A stretch of DNA of 37,013 nucleotides from Gammaproteobacteria bacterium (lineage in GTDB: Bacteria; Pseudomonadota; Gammaproteobacteria; DSM-16500). Where the stretch lies: assembly GCA_021324335.1 (NCBI GenBank), contig JAJPJH010000089.1, positions 1-37,013 on the forward strand. The letters are read 5' to 3'. The first letter of the stretch is position 1. Each line of letters opens with the position of its first letter. Of this stretch, positions 1-9,960 are shown piece by piece. The notes beneath the pieces are model-generated. The model was not told the origin of the DNA. It did not search any database and worked only from the letters and a program-made list of their open reading frames with translations. Position numbers and translations under genes: made by a program.

Positions 1-1
1 A

Positions 2-814
2 CTCTTACGCGATCAAGCCTTACTCGATAATGCCTTGGTGGATCTTAAGCGCTATAAAACCCTATGGCACCAAGACTCCATTTCTCAACAAACTTATGCC
101 ACACAGCAAGCTTTGGTTAAACAATATCAAGGTAACGTCAAAACGGATCAAGGCTTAATTGAAGCCGTCAAAGTCAATTTGATTTATTGTCATATTACCT
201 CGCCTATTGATGGCCGAATCGGTTTGCGCCTAGTTGATCCAGGCAATTTTGTGCAAGTCTCTGATACCAACGGCATCGCTGTGATTACAACCTTAAATCC
301 CATCACCGTCTTATTTTCTCTGCCTGAAGACGATATTCCAGCAGTCATGGAACAAATGAATGCAGGCAAAGCATTACGGGTGGAAGCGTTTGATCGCCAG
401 CAAAATGAATTGTTAGCAACCGGACGTTTGCTGGCGATGGATAGTCAAATTGATACCACCACGGGGACCGTAAAATTCCGCGCAACCTTTGAAAATAATC
501 AAAATCGATTATTCCCAAGCCAATTTGTCAATGTGCGATTACAAGTGAAAACGCTTCCGCATGCGACCGTCGTACCCACCGCCGCGGTCCAGAATAGCGC
601 GAAAGGAGCATTTGTTTATGTCGTCACCGATGACTCAACCGTCAGCGCTATCCCTGTTACCACTGGGGTAACAGTAGAAAATGAGACGGTTATTACCTCC
701 GGTATCGTGCCGGGCGAATCGGTTGTGGTAATGGGAGCCGATAATTTAGTCGACGGTGCCTCTATCATCACAGAAGATTCTGGCTCTAAACATAGACGGC
801 GCTTTTTCTCATGA
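2..814 (+). CDS. mdtA: RND efflux periplasmic adaptor (MdtA-like), 5' truncated
   Basis: This is the C-terminal 270 residues of a membrane-fusion (HlyD/AcrA) protein; the gene is open at the left window edge, so its start and signal sequence are not seen. Such adaptors link an inner-membrane RND pump to an outer-membrane channel in the periplasm. Visible are the end of the alpha-hairpin ([11 protein letters not shown]), the second lipoyl half-motif ([18 protein letters not shown]), the beta-barrel region and a C-terminal membrane-proximal domain ending in a basic tail (KHRRRFF). Its stop overlaps the next gene's ATG by 4 bases, so the two are translationally coupled. The family call is secure. 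The name mdtA is inferred from the two adjacent RND genes downstream. Confidence 0.9.
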   Translation, partial: LLRDQALLDNALVDLKRYKTLWHQDSISQQTYATQQALVKQYQGNVKTDQGLIEAVKVNLIYCHITSPIDGRIGLRLVDPGNFVQVSDTNGIAVITTLNPITVLFSLPEDDIPAVMEQMNAGKALRVEAFDRQQNELLATGRLLAMDSQIDTTTGTVKFRATFENNQNRLFPSQFVNVRLQVKTLPHATVVPTAAVQNSAKGAFVYVVTDDSTVSAIPVTTGVTVENETVITSGIVPGESVVVMGADNLVDGASIITEDSGSKHRRRFFS

Positions 815-3800
815 GGAGTTTATCCGGTCCTTTTATCGTCCGTTCCATTGCGACATCCCTCCTGATGTTAGCCATTTTACTGACCGGTATATTAGCGTAT
901 CGATTATTACCTGTTTCTTCGTTGCCTGAAGTCGAATACCCTACCATTCAAGTTGCGACCTTTTACCCCGGCGCTAGCCCAGACGTCATGACCACTTCTG
1001 TCACTGCCCCACTGGAACGCCAATTCGGGCAAATGCCCGGCCTTGCACAAATGACTTCTACCAGCTCGCGTGGTGCATCGATTATTGTTCTACAGTTTAT
1101 TCTCGATATGAGCTTAGATGTCGCAGAGCAAGAAGTCCAAGCTTCTATTAACGCCGCCTCCAATTATTTACCCTCTGGCCTTCCTTACCCACCGATTTAC
1201 AGCAAAGTCAATCCAGCCGATACCCCTATTATGACGCTGGCTTTAACCTCTAATGTATTATCCTTACCCCAAGTCGAAGATTATGCAGAAACCCGCCTAG
1301 CCCAAAAAATTTCTCAACAATCCGGAGTTGGTTTAGTTAGCATCAGTGGCGGCCAGCGTCCTGCTGTGCGCATTCAAGCAAATCCGACTGCTTTGTCTGC
1401 CTATCATTTAAACCTTGAAGACTTACGCTCTGTTATCAATACAGCCAACGTCAATGCAGCCAAAGGTAGTTTCGATGGGCCAACCTTAGCTTATACCATT
1501 AACTCTAACGACCAATTACTATCTGCCGCTCAGTATCGTCCTCTTATTATTTCTTACAATAATGGGGCCCCGGTCCGTGTCTCCGATGTCGCCAATGTGA
1601 TTGATGGTGCTGAAAACGTGATGCTTGCTGCTTGGAAGAATAGTACCCCTGCCGTCATCATGAATATCCAACGCCAACCTGGTGCGAATGTCATTGAGGT
1701 CGCAGATCGGGTTAAAGCTTTATTAGGCCAATTACGCTCTACCCTTCCTGCCAATATTGATGTATCCGTATTAACTGATCGCACGGTCACTATCCGTGCA
1801 TCTGTCACTGATGTGCAATATGAATTATTACTCTCTGTAATTTTAGTGGTACTCGTCATCTTTCTTTTTCTTCGTAACGTGTCTGCCACAATCATTCCGA
1901 GCATTTCAGTACCGCTCTCTTTAATTGGGACCTTCGGATTAATGTATTTACTCAATTTCAGTTTAAATAATTTAACGCTGATGGCGCTTACGATTGCAGC
2001 TGGATTTGTAGTAGATGACGCCATCGTAATGATTGAGAATATTTCTCGCTACATTGAAGAAGGTTACACCCCTTTTAAAGCAGCCTTAAAAGGGGCAGAG
2101 CAAATTGGTTTTACTATCTTATCGTTGACTGTTTCACTCATCGCCGTTCTCATTCCCCTGCTTTTTATGGCAGATGTTGTCGGTCGTTTATTTCGCGAAT
2201 TTGCATTAACGCTTTCTATTACCATTTTAATTTCCGCTTTCGTCTCCCTCACCCTCACCCCCATGTTGTGCTCCCGGATTTTACGTCATCATGAAGCCAA
2301 AGAGATGAGTTGGTTTGAGCGTAAAAGTCTGGAGATACAACATCAGATTATAGAACGTTATGGCGTTTCATTACGGTGGATATTAGATCATCAACCACTT
2401 ACTTTAATGATTGCGCTTGCCACCTTGCTCTTAACAGGTATCTTATTCTTCGTCATTCCGAAAGGCTTTTTCCCTATTCAAGATACCGGTGTCATTCTCG
2501 GTATTTCCGAAGCCTCACAATCCATTTCATTTCCGGCAATGGCAGAGCGGCAACAAGCATTAGCTCGTGTGGTTTTGAAAGATCCCGATGTGGCTAACTT
2601 ATCATCCTTCATCGGGATTGACGGCACCAATACTACTTTAAATAGTGGCCGTATGTTAATTACTTTAAAACCGCTAGAAGATCGTCACGCTAGCGCAATC
2701 GATATCATTCGCCGTTTAGAGCCGGAATTAGCAAAAGTTCCAGGCGCCACCTTATATCTTCAGCCAGTACAAGATTTATCTATCGATACGCGCATCAGCC
2801 GTACGCAATATCAATACAGTGTGGGCTCACCGGATTCCACGGAAGTCGCCAAATGGACTTCTCGCTTACTAGCACAACTTCGCCAATCGCGAGTGTTACG
2901 CGATGTGGCGAGTGATCAGCAGAATTTAGGCCTACAAACGGTTGTCGCCATTGACCGTGATACGGCCTCTCGATTAGGGATAGCTATCCAAACCATCGAT
3001 GACACGTTGTATGATGCTTTCGGCCAACGTCAAGTATCAACGATGTATACGCAGCGTAATCAATACCATGTGATATTAGAAGCACCTCCTAACTTACAGC
3101 AAGGTCCCAATGCACTTTCTAATATTTACTTAACCTCGCTTATCACCACGACTAACCCAGCGACTAATACGACCACTACCACTAGCGGGGTTGTACCATT
3201 AAGTGCTTTCACACAAGTATCACAGCAATTCGGACCACTCGTTATTAATCGTCAAAATCAATTTCCTGTTGCAACGATTTCTTTTAACCTTGCCCCGGAT
3301 GCAGCGTTAGGCGATGCGATAAAAACCATAGAACAAACTAAACAATCCCTCAATATTCCGCCCAGTGTTCAAACCAGCTTTGAAGGTTCTGCAAAGATTT
3401 TCCAAAATTCCTTACGTAACGAAGGATGGTTAATTCTTGCTTCCATTATTGTGGTTTATATTGTTCTCGGGGTGTTATATGAAAGTTATATTCACCCTAT
3501 CACTATTTTATCGACTTTACCTTCCGCCGGCATGGGCGCCTTATTCGCGTTATTTTTAACGAATAATGATTTAACCGTGATTGCTCTCATCGGTATCATT
3601 CTACTGATTGGTATTGTGATGAAAAATGCCATTATGATGATTGATTTTGCCCTCGAGCAAGAACGTAAATATAAAAAACCACCGTATGAAGCGATTTACG
3701 ATGCCGCATTATTGCGTTTTCGTCCTATTCTCATGACCACGATGGCTTCCATGCTAGGCGCGGTACCGTTAGCGATAGGATCCGGGATGGGTGCAGAATT

Positions 3801-3939
3801 ACGTCAACCGCTGGGTATTGCAATTATTGGTGGATTAATTGTTAGTCAATTACTGACGCTTTACACGACACCGGTGATTTATCTCAGTTTTGATCGTCTT
3901 TCGCGTAAAGTCATGAGCTGGGGTACGAGGAAACCGTAA
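811..3939 (+). CDS. mdtB: RND multidrug efflux permease, MdtB-like
   Basis: A full-length (1042 aa) hydrophobe/amphiphile-efflux RND transporter, a proton-driven inner-membrane pump exporting drugs or amphiphiles through a periplasmic adaptor and outer-membrane channel. Membrane segment TM1 is at residues about 10-30, followed by the porter domain with the typical [19 protein letters not shown] start. The proton-relay aspartates in TM4 are present (Asp402, Asp403 in [13 protein letters not shown]), as is the matching TM10 lysine (Lys938 in [14 protein letters not shown]). The ATG overlaps the adaptor stop and the next pump gene begins on the last base of this stop, giving a tight operon. Two different RND subunits in tandem is the MdtBC arrangement, where the pump is a heterotrimer. 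That stoichiometry and the substrates are inferred. Confidence 0.93.
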   Translation: MRSLSGPFIVRSIATSLLMLAILLTGILAYRLLPVSSLPEVEYPTIQVATFYPGASPDVMTTSVTAPLERQFGQMPGLAQMTSTSSRGASIIVLQFILDMSLDVAEQEVQASINAASNYLPSGLPYPPIYSKVNPADTPIMTLALTSNVLSLPQVEDYAETRLAQKISQQSGVGLVSISGGQRPAVRIQANPTALSAYHLNLEDLRSVINTANVNAAKGSFDGPTLAYTINSNDQLLSAAQYRPLIISYNNGAPVRVSDVANVIDGAENVMLAAWKNSTPAVIMNIQRQPGANVIEVADRVKALLGQLRSTLPANIDVSVLTDRTVTIRASVTDVQYELLLSVILVVLVIFLFLRNVSATIIPSISVPLSLIGTFGLMYLLNFSLNNLTLMALTIAAGFVVDDAIVMIENISRYIEEGYTPFKAALKGAEQIGFTILSLTVSLIAVLIPLLFMADVVGRLFREFALTLSITILISAFVSLTLTPMLCSRILRHHEAKEMSWFERKSLEIQHQIIERYGVSLRWILDHQPLTLMIALATLLLTGILFFVIPKGFFPIQDTGVILGISEASQSISFPAMAERQQALARVVLKDPDVANLSSFIGIDGTNTTLNSGRMLITLKPLEDRHASAIDIIRRLEPELAKVPGATLYLQPVQDLSIDTRISRTQYQYSVGSPDSTEVAKWTSRLLAQLRQSRVLRDVASDQQNLGLQTVVAIDRDTASRLGIAIQTIDDTLYDAFGQRQVSTMYTQRNQYHVILEAPPNLQQGPNALSNIYLTSLITTTNPATNTTTTTSGVVPLSAFTQVSQQFGPLVINRQNQFPVATISFNLAPDAALGDAIKTIEQTKQSLNIPPSVQTSFEGSAKIFQNSLRNEGWLILASIIVVYIVLGVLYESYIHPITILSTLPSAGMGALFALFLTNNDLTVIALIGIILLIGIVMKNAIMMIDFALEQERKYKKPPYEAIYDAALLRFRPILMTTMASMLGAVPLAIGSGMGAELRQPLGIAIIGGLIVSQLLTLYTTPVIYLSFDRLSRKVMSWGTRKP

Positions 3940-6900
3940 TGAATCTCTCTGCTCCATTTATTTTACGCCCTATTGCTACCACCTTACTTGCTTTCGGCCT
4001 GGCGATCGCTGGCATCGCTGCTTTCAATTTATTGCCCGTCGCCCCACTACCGCAGGTCGACTTTCCAACCATCATGGTACAAGCTGCCTTACCAGGGGCA
4101 AGTGCTGAAGTCATGGCTACTTCGGTTGCCACGCCGCTAGAAACCCAGCTAGGTCATATAGCGGGCATTACGCAAATGACCTCTGCCAGCAGCTTAGGCT
4201 CAACCCGTATTACGTTACAGTTTGATTTATCGCGGGATATCGATGGGGCAGCCCGCGATGTGCAAGCAGCCATCAATGCTTCCAGTAGTCAATTGCCAGC
4301 TAATTTGCCCAATAATCCGACGTATCGCAAAGTAAATCCAGCTGATGCCCCTATCATGATTTTGGCTTTAACCTCTAATAAATATTCCACTGGCCAACTG
4401 TATGACGCTGCCTCCACCATCTTGCAGCAAAAGTTATCGCAAGTGAATGGGATCGGCCAAGTCATGGTAGGCGGCAGTTCGCTACCTGGCGTACGGGTAG
4501 AATTAAACCCAACAGCGCTGAACAACCTTGGGATAGGTTTACCTGATGTAGCGAATGCTATTGCAGCGGCTAATCGTCATCTTGCTAAAGGGCAAATCGC
4601 GACGGATTCGCGGCTATCTGATGTCATGGTTAATGATCAATTATTTAAAGCCAGCGAATACGCCCCTTTGATTATTACTTATCGCAACAATAGTCCGGTG
4701 CGAATATCGGATGTCGCTCAAGTCACCGACTCTGTCGAAGATTTGCGTAATGCCGGCTTATCGGATGGCAAACCTGCAGTACTCATCGTACTTTTCAAAT
4801 CCCCAGGCGCGAATGTAATCAAAACCATCGACCAAGTACGGGCTATTTTACCGCAATTGAAAGCATCTATCCCGGCTGATATTGATACCACGGTGATGAT
4901 GGACCGTACGCAAACCATTCGTACTTCTTTGCACGATGTCGAAGCAACCTTAATGATTGCGATGTTGCTTGTCGTTATTGTGAGTTATTTATTTCTCGGC
5001 AACCTACGCGTGATGCTAATTCCCGGCATTGCAGTACCATTGTCATTATTAGGTACGTTTGGAGTGATGTATTTGCTGGGATATAGTTTAGATAATTTAT
5101 CACTGATGGCTTTAACGATTGCCACTGGTTTCGTGGTCGATGATGCCGTGGTCGTCCTTGAAAATATCACCCGTCACATGGAAATGGGTATTCCTCCTTT
5201 ACAAGCTGCTCTCGACGGCGCTAAGGAAGTAGGTTTCACTGTCTTGTCCATGAGTCTGTCATTAATCGCTGTTTTTATCCCTATTCTCTTAATGGGAGGC
5301 ATTGTCGGTCGTTTGTTCCGTGAATTTTCTGTTACGCTAGCAATAGCCATTTTTATTTCCATGCTCGTCTCTCTCACAGTGACCCCTACTATGTGCGCAC
5401 GTTTACTCACGACCCATCAAGAAGATAATCAACATTTCTTCGTGGCATTTGTTAATCGTCTCAAGCAGCGTTATGAACATAGTTTAAATTGGGCATTACA
5501 TCACCCTAAATTTATGCTGGCACTCACTATCGGTACCATTATTTTCAGCATTTTTTTATACGTCATCGTACCAAAAGGCTTTTTTCCCCAGCAAGATACA
5601 GGACGCATCACCGGCGCAATTCAATCTGAGCAAGATATTTCTTTCCAAGCGATGCAAAAAGTACTGAGTGAGTATGTCAACATTATTAAACAAGATCCTG
5701 CTGTTCAACATGTCGTAGGTTTTGTGGGTGGAACGACAGTGAGTTCGGGTTCTATTTTTATCACCTTAAAAGATTTATCAGAGCGGCGTATTTCAGCAGA
5801 CGGCGTTATTAATCGATTACGCAGTAAATTAGCGAAGGTGATGGGAGCAAAATTATTCTTGCAATCAGCGCAAGATTTACTAATTGGTGGTAGACAGGGT
5901 AATGCGCAATTTCAATATACTTTATCCGCTGATAATTTAAAAACCTTGAATGACGTCACCCCTTTTGTCAAAGATTCGCTCGCCAAATTACCAGGCATTG
6001 CCGATGTCAACAGTGATCAGCGGGATCATGGTTTACAAGTATTTGTCAATGTGGACCATGATACTGCTTCTCGTTTTGGCATTACCCCGCAGCAAATTGA
6101 TACCACGTTATATAGCGCCTTCGGGCAACGACAAATTTCGACGATGTATACGCCTATGAATCAATATCATGTCGTAATGGAAGTGGCACCGCCCTATTGG
6201 CAATATCCTGAAACATTGAATAAAATTTACGTCCAATCTCCTAGTGGTAAGGAAGTGCCTCTCTCTGCTTTTAGTACTTTTGCACCTTCTTCCACATTGC
6301 TTTCTGTTAACCATCAAGGCCAAGCACCTGCAGCGACGTTATCATTTAATTTACTGCCAGGTGTGGCATTAGGAGATGCGGTTAATTTAGTCGCGCAAAC
6401 CATACAAAAAATGCATTTGCCAGCGAGTATTCATGGTGATTTCCAAGGAACGGCTCAAGCTTTCAAGGCATCCTTATCCAGCGAACCGTTACTCATTTTA
6501 GCTGCTTTATTTGCGGTCTATGTGGTCCTTGGCATGTTGTATGAAAGTTTAATTCACCCCGTGACGATTCTCTCAACGTTACCTTCTGCGGGTGTAGGGG
6601 CATTGCTGGCGTTATTATTGACAAGAACAGATTTGAGTATTATTGCGTTAATTGGAATTATCCTACTGATTGGGATCGTGAAAAAAAATGCCATCATGAT
6701 GATTGATTTTGCTTTGCACGTAGAACGTACGGAAAATAAAACACCGCGTGAGGCTATTTATCAAGCTGCTTTATTGCGGTTTCGGCCAATTATGATGACA
6801 ACGATGGCTGCACTGTTTGGTACCTTACCGTTGGTGTTTGGGATTGGATTAGGGTCGGAATTACGCCAACCACTGGGTATTGCGATTGTGGGGGGATTGA

Positions 6901-7022
6901 TTGTTAGTCAAATGTTGACGTTGTATACCACACCGGTCATTTATTTGATGTTGGAGCGATATAGTAAATGGTGGCAGGGGTTAACGATTTTGCCGTGGCG
7001 GCGAGTAGAAGAGGAGAGGTGA
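3939..7022 (+). CDS. mdtC: RND multidrug efflux permease, MdtC-like
   Basis: The second RND pump subunit (1027 aa), clearly paralogous to the preceding gene through its whole length. The TM4 Asp401-Asp402 pair (GFVVDDAVVVLEN) and the TM10 lysine Lys916 ([14 protein letters not shown]) are intact, so it should be able to relay protons. The porter domain begins with the same LPGASAEVMATSV pattern. It starts on the final base of the mdtB stop codon (TAATG), implying coupled translation and roughly equal amounts of both subunits. It ends in a soluble tail rich in Arg and Glu. By analogy with MdtABC, a B2C heterotrimer is likely but not shown by sequence. A strong Shine-Dalgarno for the next gene lies in its last codons. 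Confidence 0.93.
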   Translation: MNLSAPFILRPIATTLLAFGLAIAGIAAFNLLPVAPLPQVDFPTIMVQAALPGASAEVMATSVATPLETQLGHIAGITQMTSASSLGSTRITLQFDLSRDIDGAARDVQAAINASSSQLPANLPNNPTYRKVNPADAPIMILALTSNKYSTGQLYDAASTILQQKLSQVNGIGQVMVGGSSLPGVRVELNPTALNNLGIGLPDVANAIAAANRHLAKGQIATDSRLSDVMVNDQLFKASEYAPLIITYRNNSPVRISDVAQVTDSVEDLRNAGLSDGKPAVLIVLFKSPGANVIKTIDQVRAILPQLKASIPADIDTTVMMDRTQTIRTSLHDVEATLMIAMLLVVIVSYLFLGNLRVMLIPGIAVPLSLLGTFGVMYLLGYSLDNLSLMALTIATGFVVDDAVVVLENITRHMEMGIPPLQAALDGAKEVGFTVLSMSLSLIAVFIPILLMGGIVGRLFREFSVTLAIAIFISMLVSLTVTPTMCARLLTTHQEDNQHFFVAFVNRLKQRYEHSLNWALHHPKFMLALTIGTIIFSIFLYVIVPKGFFPQQDTGRITGAIQSEQDISFQAMQKVLSEYVNIIKQDPAVQHVVGFVGGTTVSSGSIFITLKDLSERRISADGVINRLRSKLAKVMGAKLFLQSAQDLLIGGRQGNAQFQYTLSADNLKTLNDVTPFVKDSLAKLPGIADVNSDQRDHGLQVFVNVDHDTASRFGITPQQIDTTLYSAFGQRQISTMYTPMNQYHVVMEVAPPYWQYPETLNKIYVQSPSGKEVPLSAFSTFAPSSTLLSVNHQGQAPAATLSFNLLPGVALGDAVNLVAQTIQKMHLPASIHGDFQGTAQAFKASLSSEPLLILAALFAVYVVLGMLYESLIHPVTILSTLPSAGVGALLALLLTRTDLSIIALIGIILLIGIVKKNAIMMIDFALHVERTENKTPREAIYQAALLRFRPIMMTTMAALFGTLPLVFGIGLGSELRQPLGIAIVGGLIVSQMLTLYTTPVIYLMLERYSKWWQGLTILPWRRVEEER

Positions 7023-7023
7023 T

Positions 7024-8847
7024 ATGAATGTGAATGGCAAGAATAGAGGTAAAAAAGACCTGTCATCTCTGCATGCTAGAGTGTCATCTGCGCATCCTCT
7101 TATGTCATCCGCGCATCTTCTTGTGTCATCCCCGCGAAAGCGGGGATCCATCCAGCCTTACCACAAGCGTCTGGGTTATGAACTTAGCCTTCAGGGTATA
7201 CTTCCAATAGATCCCCGCCTTCGCGGGGATGACACAAGAAGATGCGCGGATGACATAAGAGGATGCGAGAATGACACGAGAGGATGTGGAGATAGCAGTG
7301 GAGAATCCCCCCATACCAGAAGAAAAATTAACAGCATAGCATTTGCTAGCCTTCTCCTCTCCACTATCCTCTTCCTCACCGCCTGCACTGTCGGCCCCGA
7401 TTACATCCGACCCGCTGCCCCCACACCCACTGCCTTCAAAGAAGCGAAAGGGAAAACGGTAATCGGCAGCGCTTCTAAAGATTGGAAAATCGCTGAACCG
7501 GCTGATGATAAAAACCGAGGTGAATGGTGGAAAATCTTCCGCGACCCCGAACTTAATCAACTGGAAGACCAACTCAACCACGCTAACCAAAGCATACTCA
7601 ATGCCGCTGCCAATTATGAACAAGCACTTGCCTTAGTCGATGAAGCACGTGCTAACTATTTCCCTACCTTAGTAGGCTCAGCCACCCTCACCCGAGAAAA
7701 GCAAAACTCAGGAACCTCTTCCTTCGTTAGTTCCTCTACTTCCGGCACCGCAACGTCCACCCAAACTGGTACCGCCACCAGCAGCTCCGGGAGTTCTTCC
7801 TCCAAAATCAGCACCACCCATTCTCTCTTGCTTAATGCCACATGGGAACCGGATATTTGGGGCAGCGTCCGCCGCTCCGTTGAAGCCAGTCGCGCTGGCG
7901 CTGAATCCAGTGCCGCCTTGCTAGCTTCTACTCGCTTATCGTCACAAGCTTCTCTTGCTCAATATTATTTTGAACTACGCGGGCTCGATACGGATCAAAA
8001 GATCCTCAACGATACCGTTGCCTCAGATCAGAAAACCTTACAATTAACCCGTCATCAATATAAATCTGGCGTGGCCTCGCTTGCTGATGTGGTGCAAGCA
8101 CAAAGCCAATTAGAAGCAGCTCAAGCAGCCGCCGTCAACAATGGCATTACCCGCGCACAATATGAACATGCCATCGCGGTTCTGATTGGCATACCGCCTG
8201 CAGAATTTTCTTTACCGCCTTACGCTTCAACCAAAACGCCACCCTCCATTCCTCTGGAGGTCCCCTCCGCCTTATTAGAACGCCGGCCCGATGTAGCCCA
8301 AGCGGAACGTCTCATGGCACAAGCAAATGCTCAAATTGGTGTCGCCATCGCGGCCTATTTTCCTACCCTCACCTTAAACGGCTCAGCTACCATGAACGGC
8401 CAAAATTACAACCACTGGTTTTCCATGCCTAACTTAGGCTGGTCATACGGCCCAGAACTTGCTGAAACTATTTTCGATGGCGGCCTACGTAGCGCGACAG
8501 TCGCTGCCTCACGCGCTGCTTACGATGCGAGTGTGGCCTCTTATCGTCAAACAGTGCTTGCAGCGTTTCAAGATGTCGAAGATAATCTCGCTTCGCTGCG
8601 CATCCTCCAAGATGAGGCAGCCGTGCAAGAAAGAGCGGTAAAAAGTGCACGATTAGCACTAAAATTAGTCATTAATCAATACAAATCTGGGACAGTGCCT
8701 TATTCCAGTGTGATTACAGCGCAAATTACGGCTTACACAGCAGAAAAAAACTTAGCAGATGTGAATTATTTACGAATGACATCGGCTGTAGGATTAATTA
8801 AAGCGTTAGGTGGTGGGTGGGATGCTGCCTCTATTTATACAGAGTGA
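7024..8847 (+). CDS. Outer-membrane efflux lipoprotein (OprM/NodT family) with repeat-derived N-terminal extension
   Basis: A TolC-like outer-membrane factor that completes the RND pump. The recognisable protein starts with a lipoprotein signal (hydrophobic FASLLLSTILFLTAC, lipobox LTAC, acylated Cys121), followed by TVGPDYIRP, typical of the NodT/OprM family, and two OEP repeats (about residues 180-380 and 400-600). The only good start is ATG 7024, 5-12 bases after AGGAGAGG. There is no in-frame ATG, GTG or TTG between 7126 and the signal peptide. The first 100 or so residues are encoded by a palindromic repeat element that stays in frame. Either the protein carries this extension before its signal, or initiation is unconventional (for example ATT 7327), or the gene is impaired. 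A Ser/Thr-rich insert lies at about residues 235-260. Confidence 0.88.
   Translation: MNVNGKNRGKKDLSSLHARVSSAHPLMSSAHLLVSSPRKRGSIQPYHKRLGYELSLQGILPIDPRLRGDDTRRCADDIRGCENDTRGCGDSSGESPHTRRKINSIAFASLLLSTILFLTACTVGPDYIRPAAPTPTAFKEAKGKTVIGSASKDWKIAEPADDKNRGEWWKIFRDPELNQLEDQLNHANQSILNAAANYEQALALVDEARANYFPTLVGSATLTREKQNSGTSSFVSSSTSGTATSTQTGTATSSSGSSSSKISTTHSLLLNATWEPDIWGSVRRSVEASRAGAESSAALLASTRLSSQASLAQYYFELRGLDTDQKILNDTVASDQKTLQLTRHQYKSGVASLADVVQAQSQLEAAQAAAVNNGITRAQYEHAIAVLIGIPPAEFSLPPYASTKTPPSIPLEVPSALLERRPDVAQAERLMAQANAQIGVAIAAYFPTLTLNGSATMNGQNYNHWFSMPNLGWSYGPELAETIFDGGLRSATVAASRAAYDASVASYRQTVLAAFQDVEDNLASLRILQDEAAVQERAVKSARLALKLVINQYKSGTVPYSSVITAQITAYTAEKNLADVNYLRMTSAVGLIKALGGGWDAASIYTE
7061..7290. 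repeat. Long inverted repeat with 21-bp tandem subunits, inserted in frame
   Basis: Positions 7081-7148 and 7210-7277 are 68-bp inverted arms matching at 64 of 68 bases by eye, separated by a 61-bp loop. The inner ends form the GTCATCCCCGCG...GCGGGGAT motif, which encodes IPAKAG on the opposite strand and is a known dispersed intergenic repeat core in proteobacteria. Each arm is built from 21-bp units (left at 7061, 7082 and 7103; right at 7228, 7249 and 7270), each beginning TGTCAT or its complement. A unit of 21 bp is seven codons, so the array stays in frame. It lies just after the start codon of the outer-membrane efflux gene. Confidence 0.9.
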
Positions 8848-8855
8848 AGAAGACA

Positions 8856-9431
8856 ATGCTAGACTCTCTACCATCTGAGTTAATAGTAAAAATATTTCAG
8901 CAATTTGCCCATGCTCCTCAGCCATTAAGCAGGGAGGAGGTAGAGGCGATCAGCCGATGTGCTTTGGTTTCACATAGACTATCCTTATTTGCTCCCACCT
9001 TAAGATTCACGACACTTCAACAAGGTAAAACTTATTATTTAATTGGACCGGCGGCTTCCAAATCAGCTACCCCTGATGAGCTTCGCCAATTAATTGCTAC
9101 TATTCCTCACCATCCAATAAGATTGTTTTCAACCATCGAGGCAGCAGAAAAATATATTGCTCTTACTTTCCCTTCCCGATTTCAACTGCAATCTGCCCCC
9201 GTAATTTTTACGGTCATCCTAACAGATGATAAAAAAGCACTACCGAGAAAAGAAGAATTATGCGGCGAACAACTAACAGGGGGAACGTATATAAAAGAGA
9301 ATGATACAGCGACTTATTGGAAAGTTGAGAACATAAACCACCTACAGTTCATCGCAGCAACTGTCGGTGAGAGTCAGCAGATTTCATTAAGCGAAGAAAA
9401 AAGAAGCAAGTGGTATTGTGCGATTATATAG
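8856..9431 (+). CDS. F-box protein with C-terminal CaaX prenylation motif, candidate secreted effector
   Basis: A 191-aa protein starting at ATG 8856, eight bases after the efflux gene stop. Residues 3-50 read as an F-box: LDSLPSELIVKIFQQF, then CALVSHRLSLFAPTLR, matching the LPxEL...IF...L...LVSxxW-like pattern that binds Skp1 in eukaryotic SCF ubiquitin ligases. The last four residues are Cys188-Ala-Ile-Ile, a CaaX box preceded by a basic stretch (EKRSKWY). A terminal Ile favours geranylgeranylation in eukaryotes. The middle (55-170) is unrecognised. F-box plus CaaX is the arrangement of the Legionella effector AnkB, though no ankyrin repeats are seen here. A SEEK patch near the C-terminus resembles the acidic E-block of Dot/Icm signals. 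Function is inferred. The F-box is somewhat divergent and the CaaX could be chance. Confidence 0.7.
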   Translation: MLDSLPSELIVKIFQQFAHAPQPLSREEVEAISRCALVSHRLSLFAPTLRFTTLQQGKTYYLIGPAASKSATPDELRQLIATIPHHPIRLFSTIEAAEKYIALTFPSRFQLQSAPVIFTVILTDDKKALPRKEELCGEQLTGGTYIKENDTATYWKVENINHLQFIAATVGESQQISLSEEKRSKWYCAII

Positions 9432-9707
9432 CTACCTCTTTAAATCCCGATAAAAATTCTCATGCACACCGAGTACCATTAATGTTCTTGTCTGCTCCTC
9501 CCATTCATAGGCTAAAAGCATCTCTTGTCTATGAACCTTGAATTTATAAACATACACTCTCGACAGATCACCTTTTTTCTCTTCACCTATCTTAGGATTT
9601 TTTCTTATTTCTTCAATCGCTTCATCAACTTTGATTTGCTGGTTTAAATGTAATTTTTTATAAGCTCTTTTAAATGCAGGCATTTGTAAAATTTTAACTC
9701 TATCCAT
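9432..9707 (-). CDS. Type II toxin, RelE/ParE superfamily
   Basis: A small basic protein (91 aa) beginning MDRVKILQMPAFKRAYKKL, with the helix-helix then antiparallel strand pattern of RelE/ParE toxins (IRKNPKIGEEKKGDLSRVYVYKF, then EMLLAYEW and LMVLGVHENFYRDL). The C-terminal xxLGxHENFYRDLK is typical of this superfamily. RelE members cleave mRNA on ribosomes and ParE members poison gyrase; which applies here cannot be told. The ATG at 9707 follows AAGGAAAAGGC and overlaps the antitoxin stop by 8 bases. A TTG further upstream (9731) is less likely. Its stop directly abuts the stop of the convergent F-box gene with no spacer. Confidence 0.82.
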   Translation of the reverse strand: MDRVKILQMPAFKRAYKKLHLNQQIKVDEAIEEIRKNPKIGEEKKGDLSRVYVYKFKVHRQEMLLAYEWEEQTRTLMVLGVHENFYRDLKR

Positions 9708-9933
9708 GCCTTTTCCTTTTATGAGGAACAAAAGGCTCCGCGACTGATTTGTCTAAATGCTTGCTAATAAGAATTTCCTTCACAAATTCAATCGGTAAAT
9801 CTGGATTTTCTAAGGCACATTTCCCAATCATTACCCAAAATTCAATTTGATGCGGAATGGAGCGATGCTCTGCCTTAGCTGTTTTTTTTGCTTCGTTATA
9901 AATAGCCTCATTAATTCTGATAGGAACACCCAT
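9700..9933 (-). CDS. ParD-like type II antitoxin
   Basis: A 77-aa protein, first gene of a two-gene operon with the RelE/ParE-type toxin. The N-terminus (MGVPIRINEAIYNEAKKTAKAEHRSIPHQIEFWVMIGKCAL) has the strand-helix-helix arrangement of a ribbon-helix-helix DNA-binding fold and resembles the ParD-like antitoxin family. The basic C-terminus (PHKRKRHG) would wrap the toxin. The ATG at 9933 follows AGGTGAT. A strong promoter and a perfect palindrome lie immediately upstream, fitting autorepression by this protein. Family assignment is by pattern, not search. Confidence 0.78.
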   Translation of the reverse strand: MGVPIRINEAIYNEAKKTAKAEHRSIPHQIEFWVMIGKCALENPDLPIEFVKEILISKHLDKSVAEPFVPHKRKRHG

Positions 9934-9960
9934 ACATGATCACCTACAATTGTTGCTTAT

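Noticed and set aside
7061..7290. CRISPR-like array from the 21-bp repeats
   Set aside because: Repeats are contiguous with no spacers, mirrored as inverted arms, and translated in frame; no cas genes nearby.
7126..7623. 165-codon minus-strand frame containing the IPAKAG motif
   Set aside because: It is the opposite strand of the repeat element and the efflux gene; the motif is a known by-product of translating that repeat.
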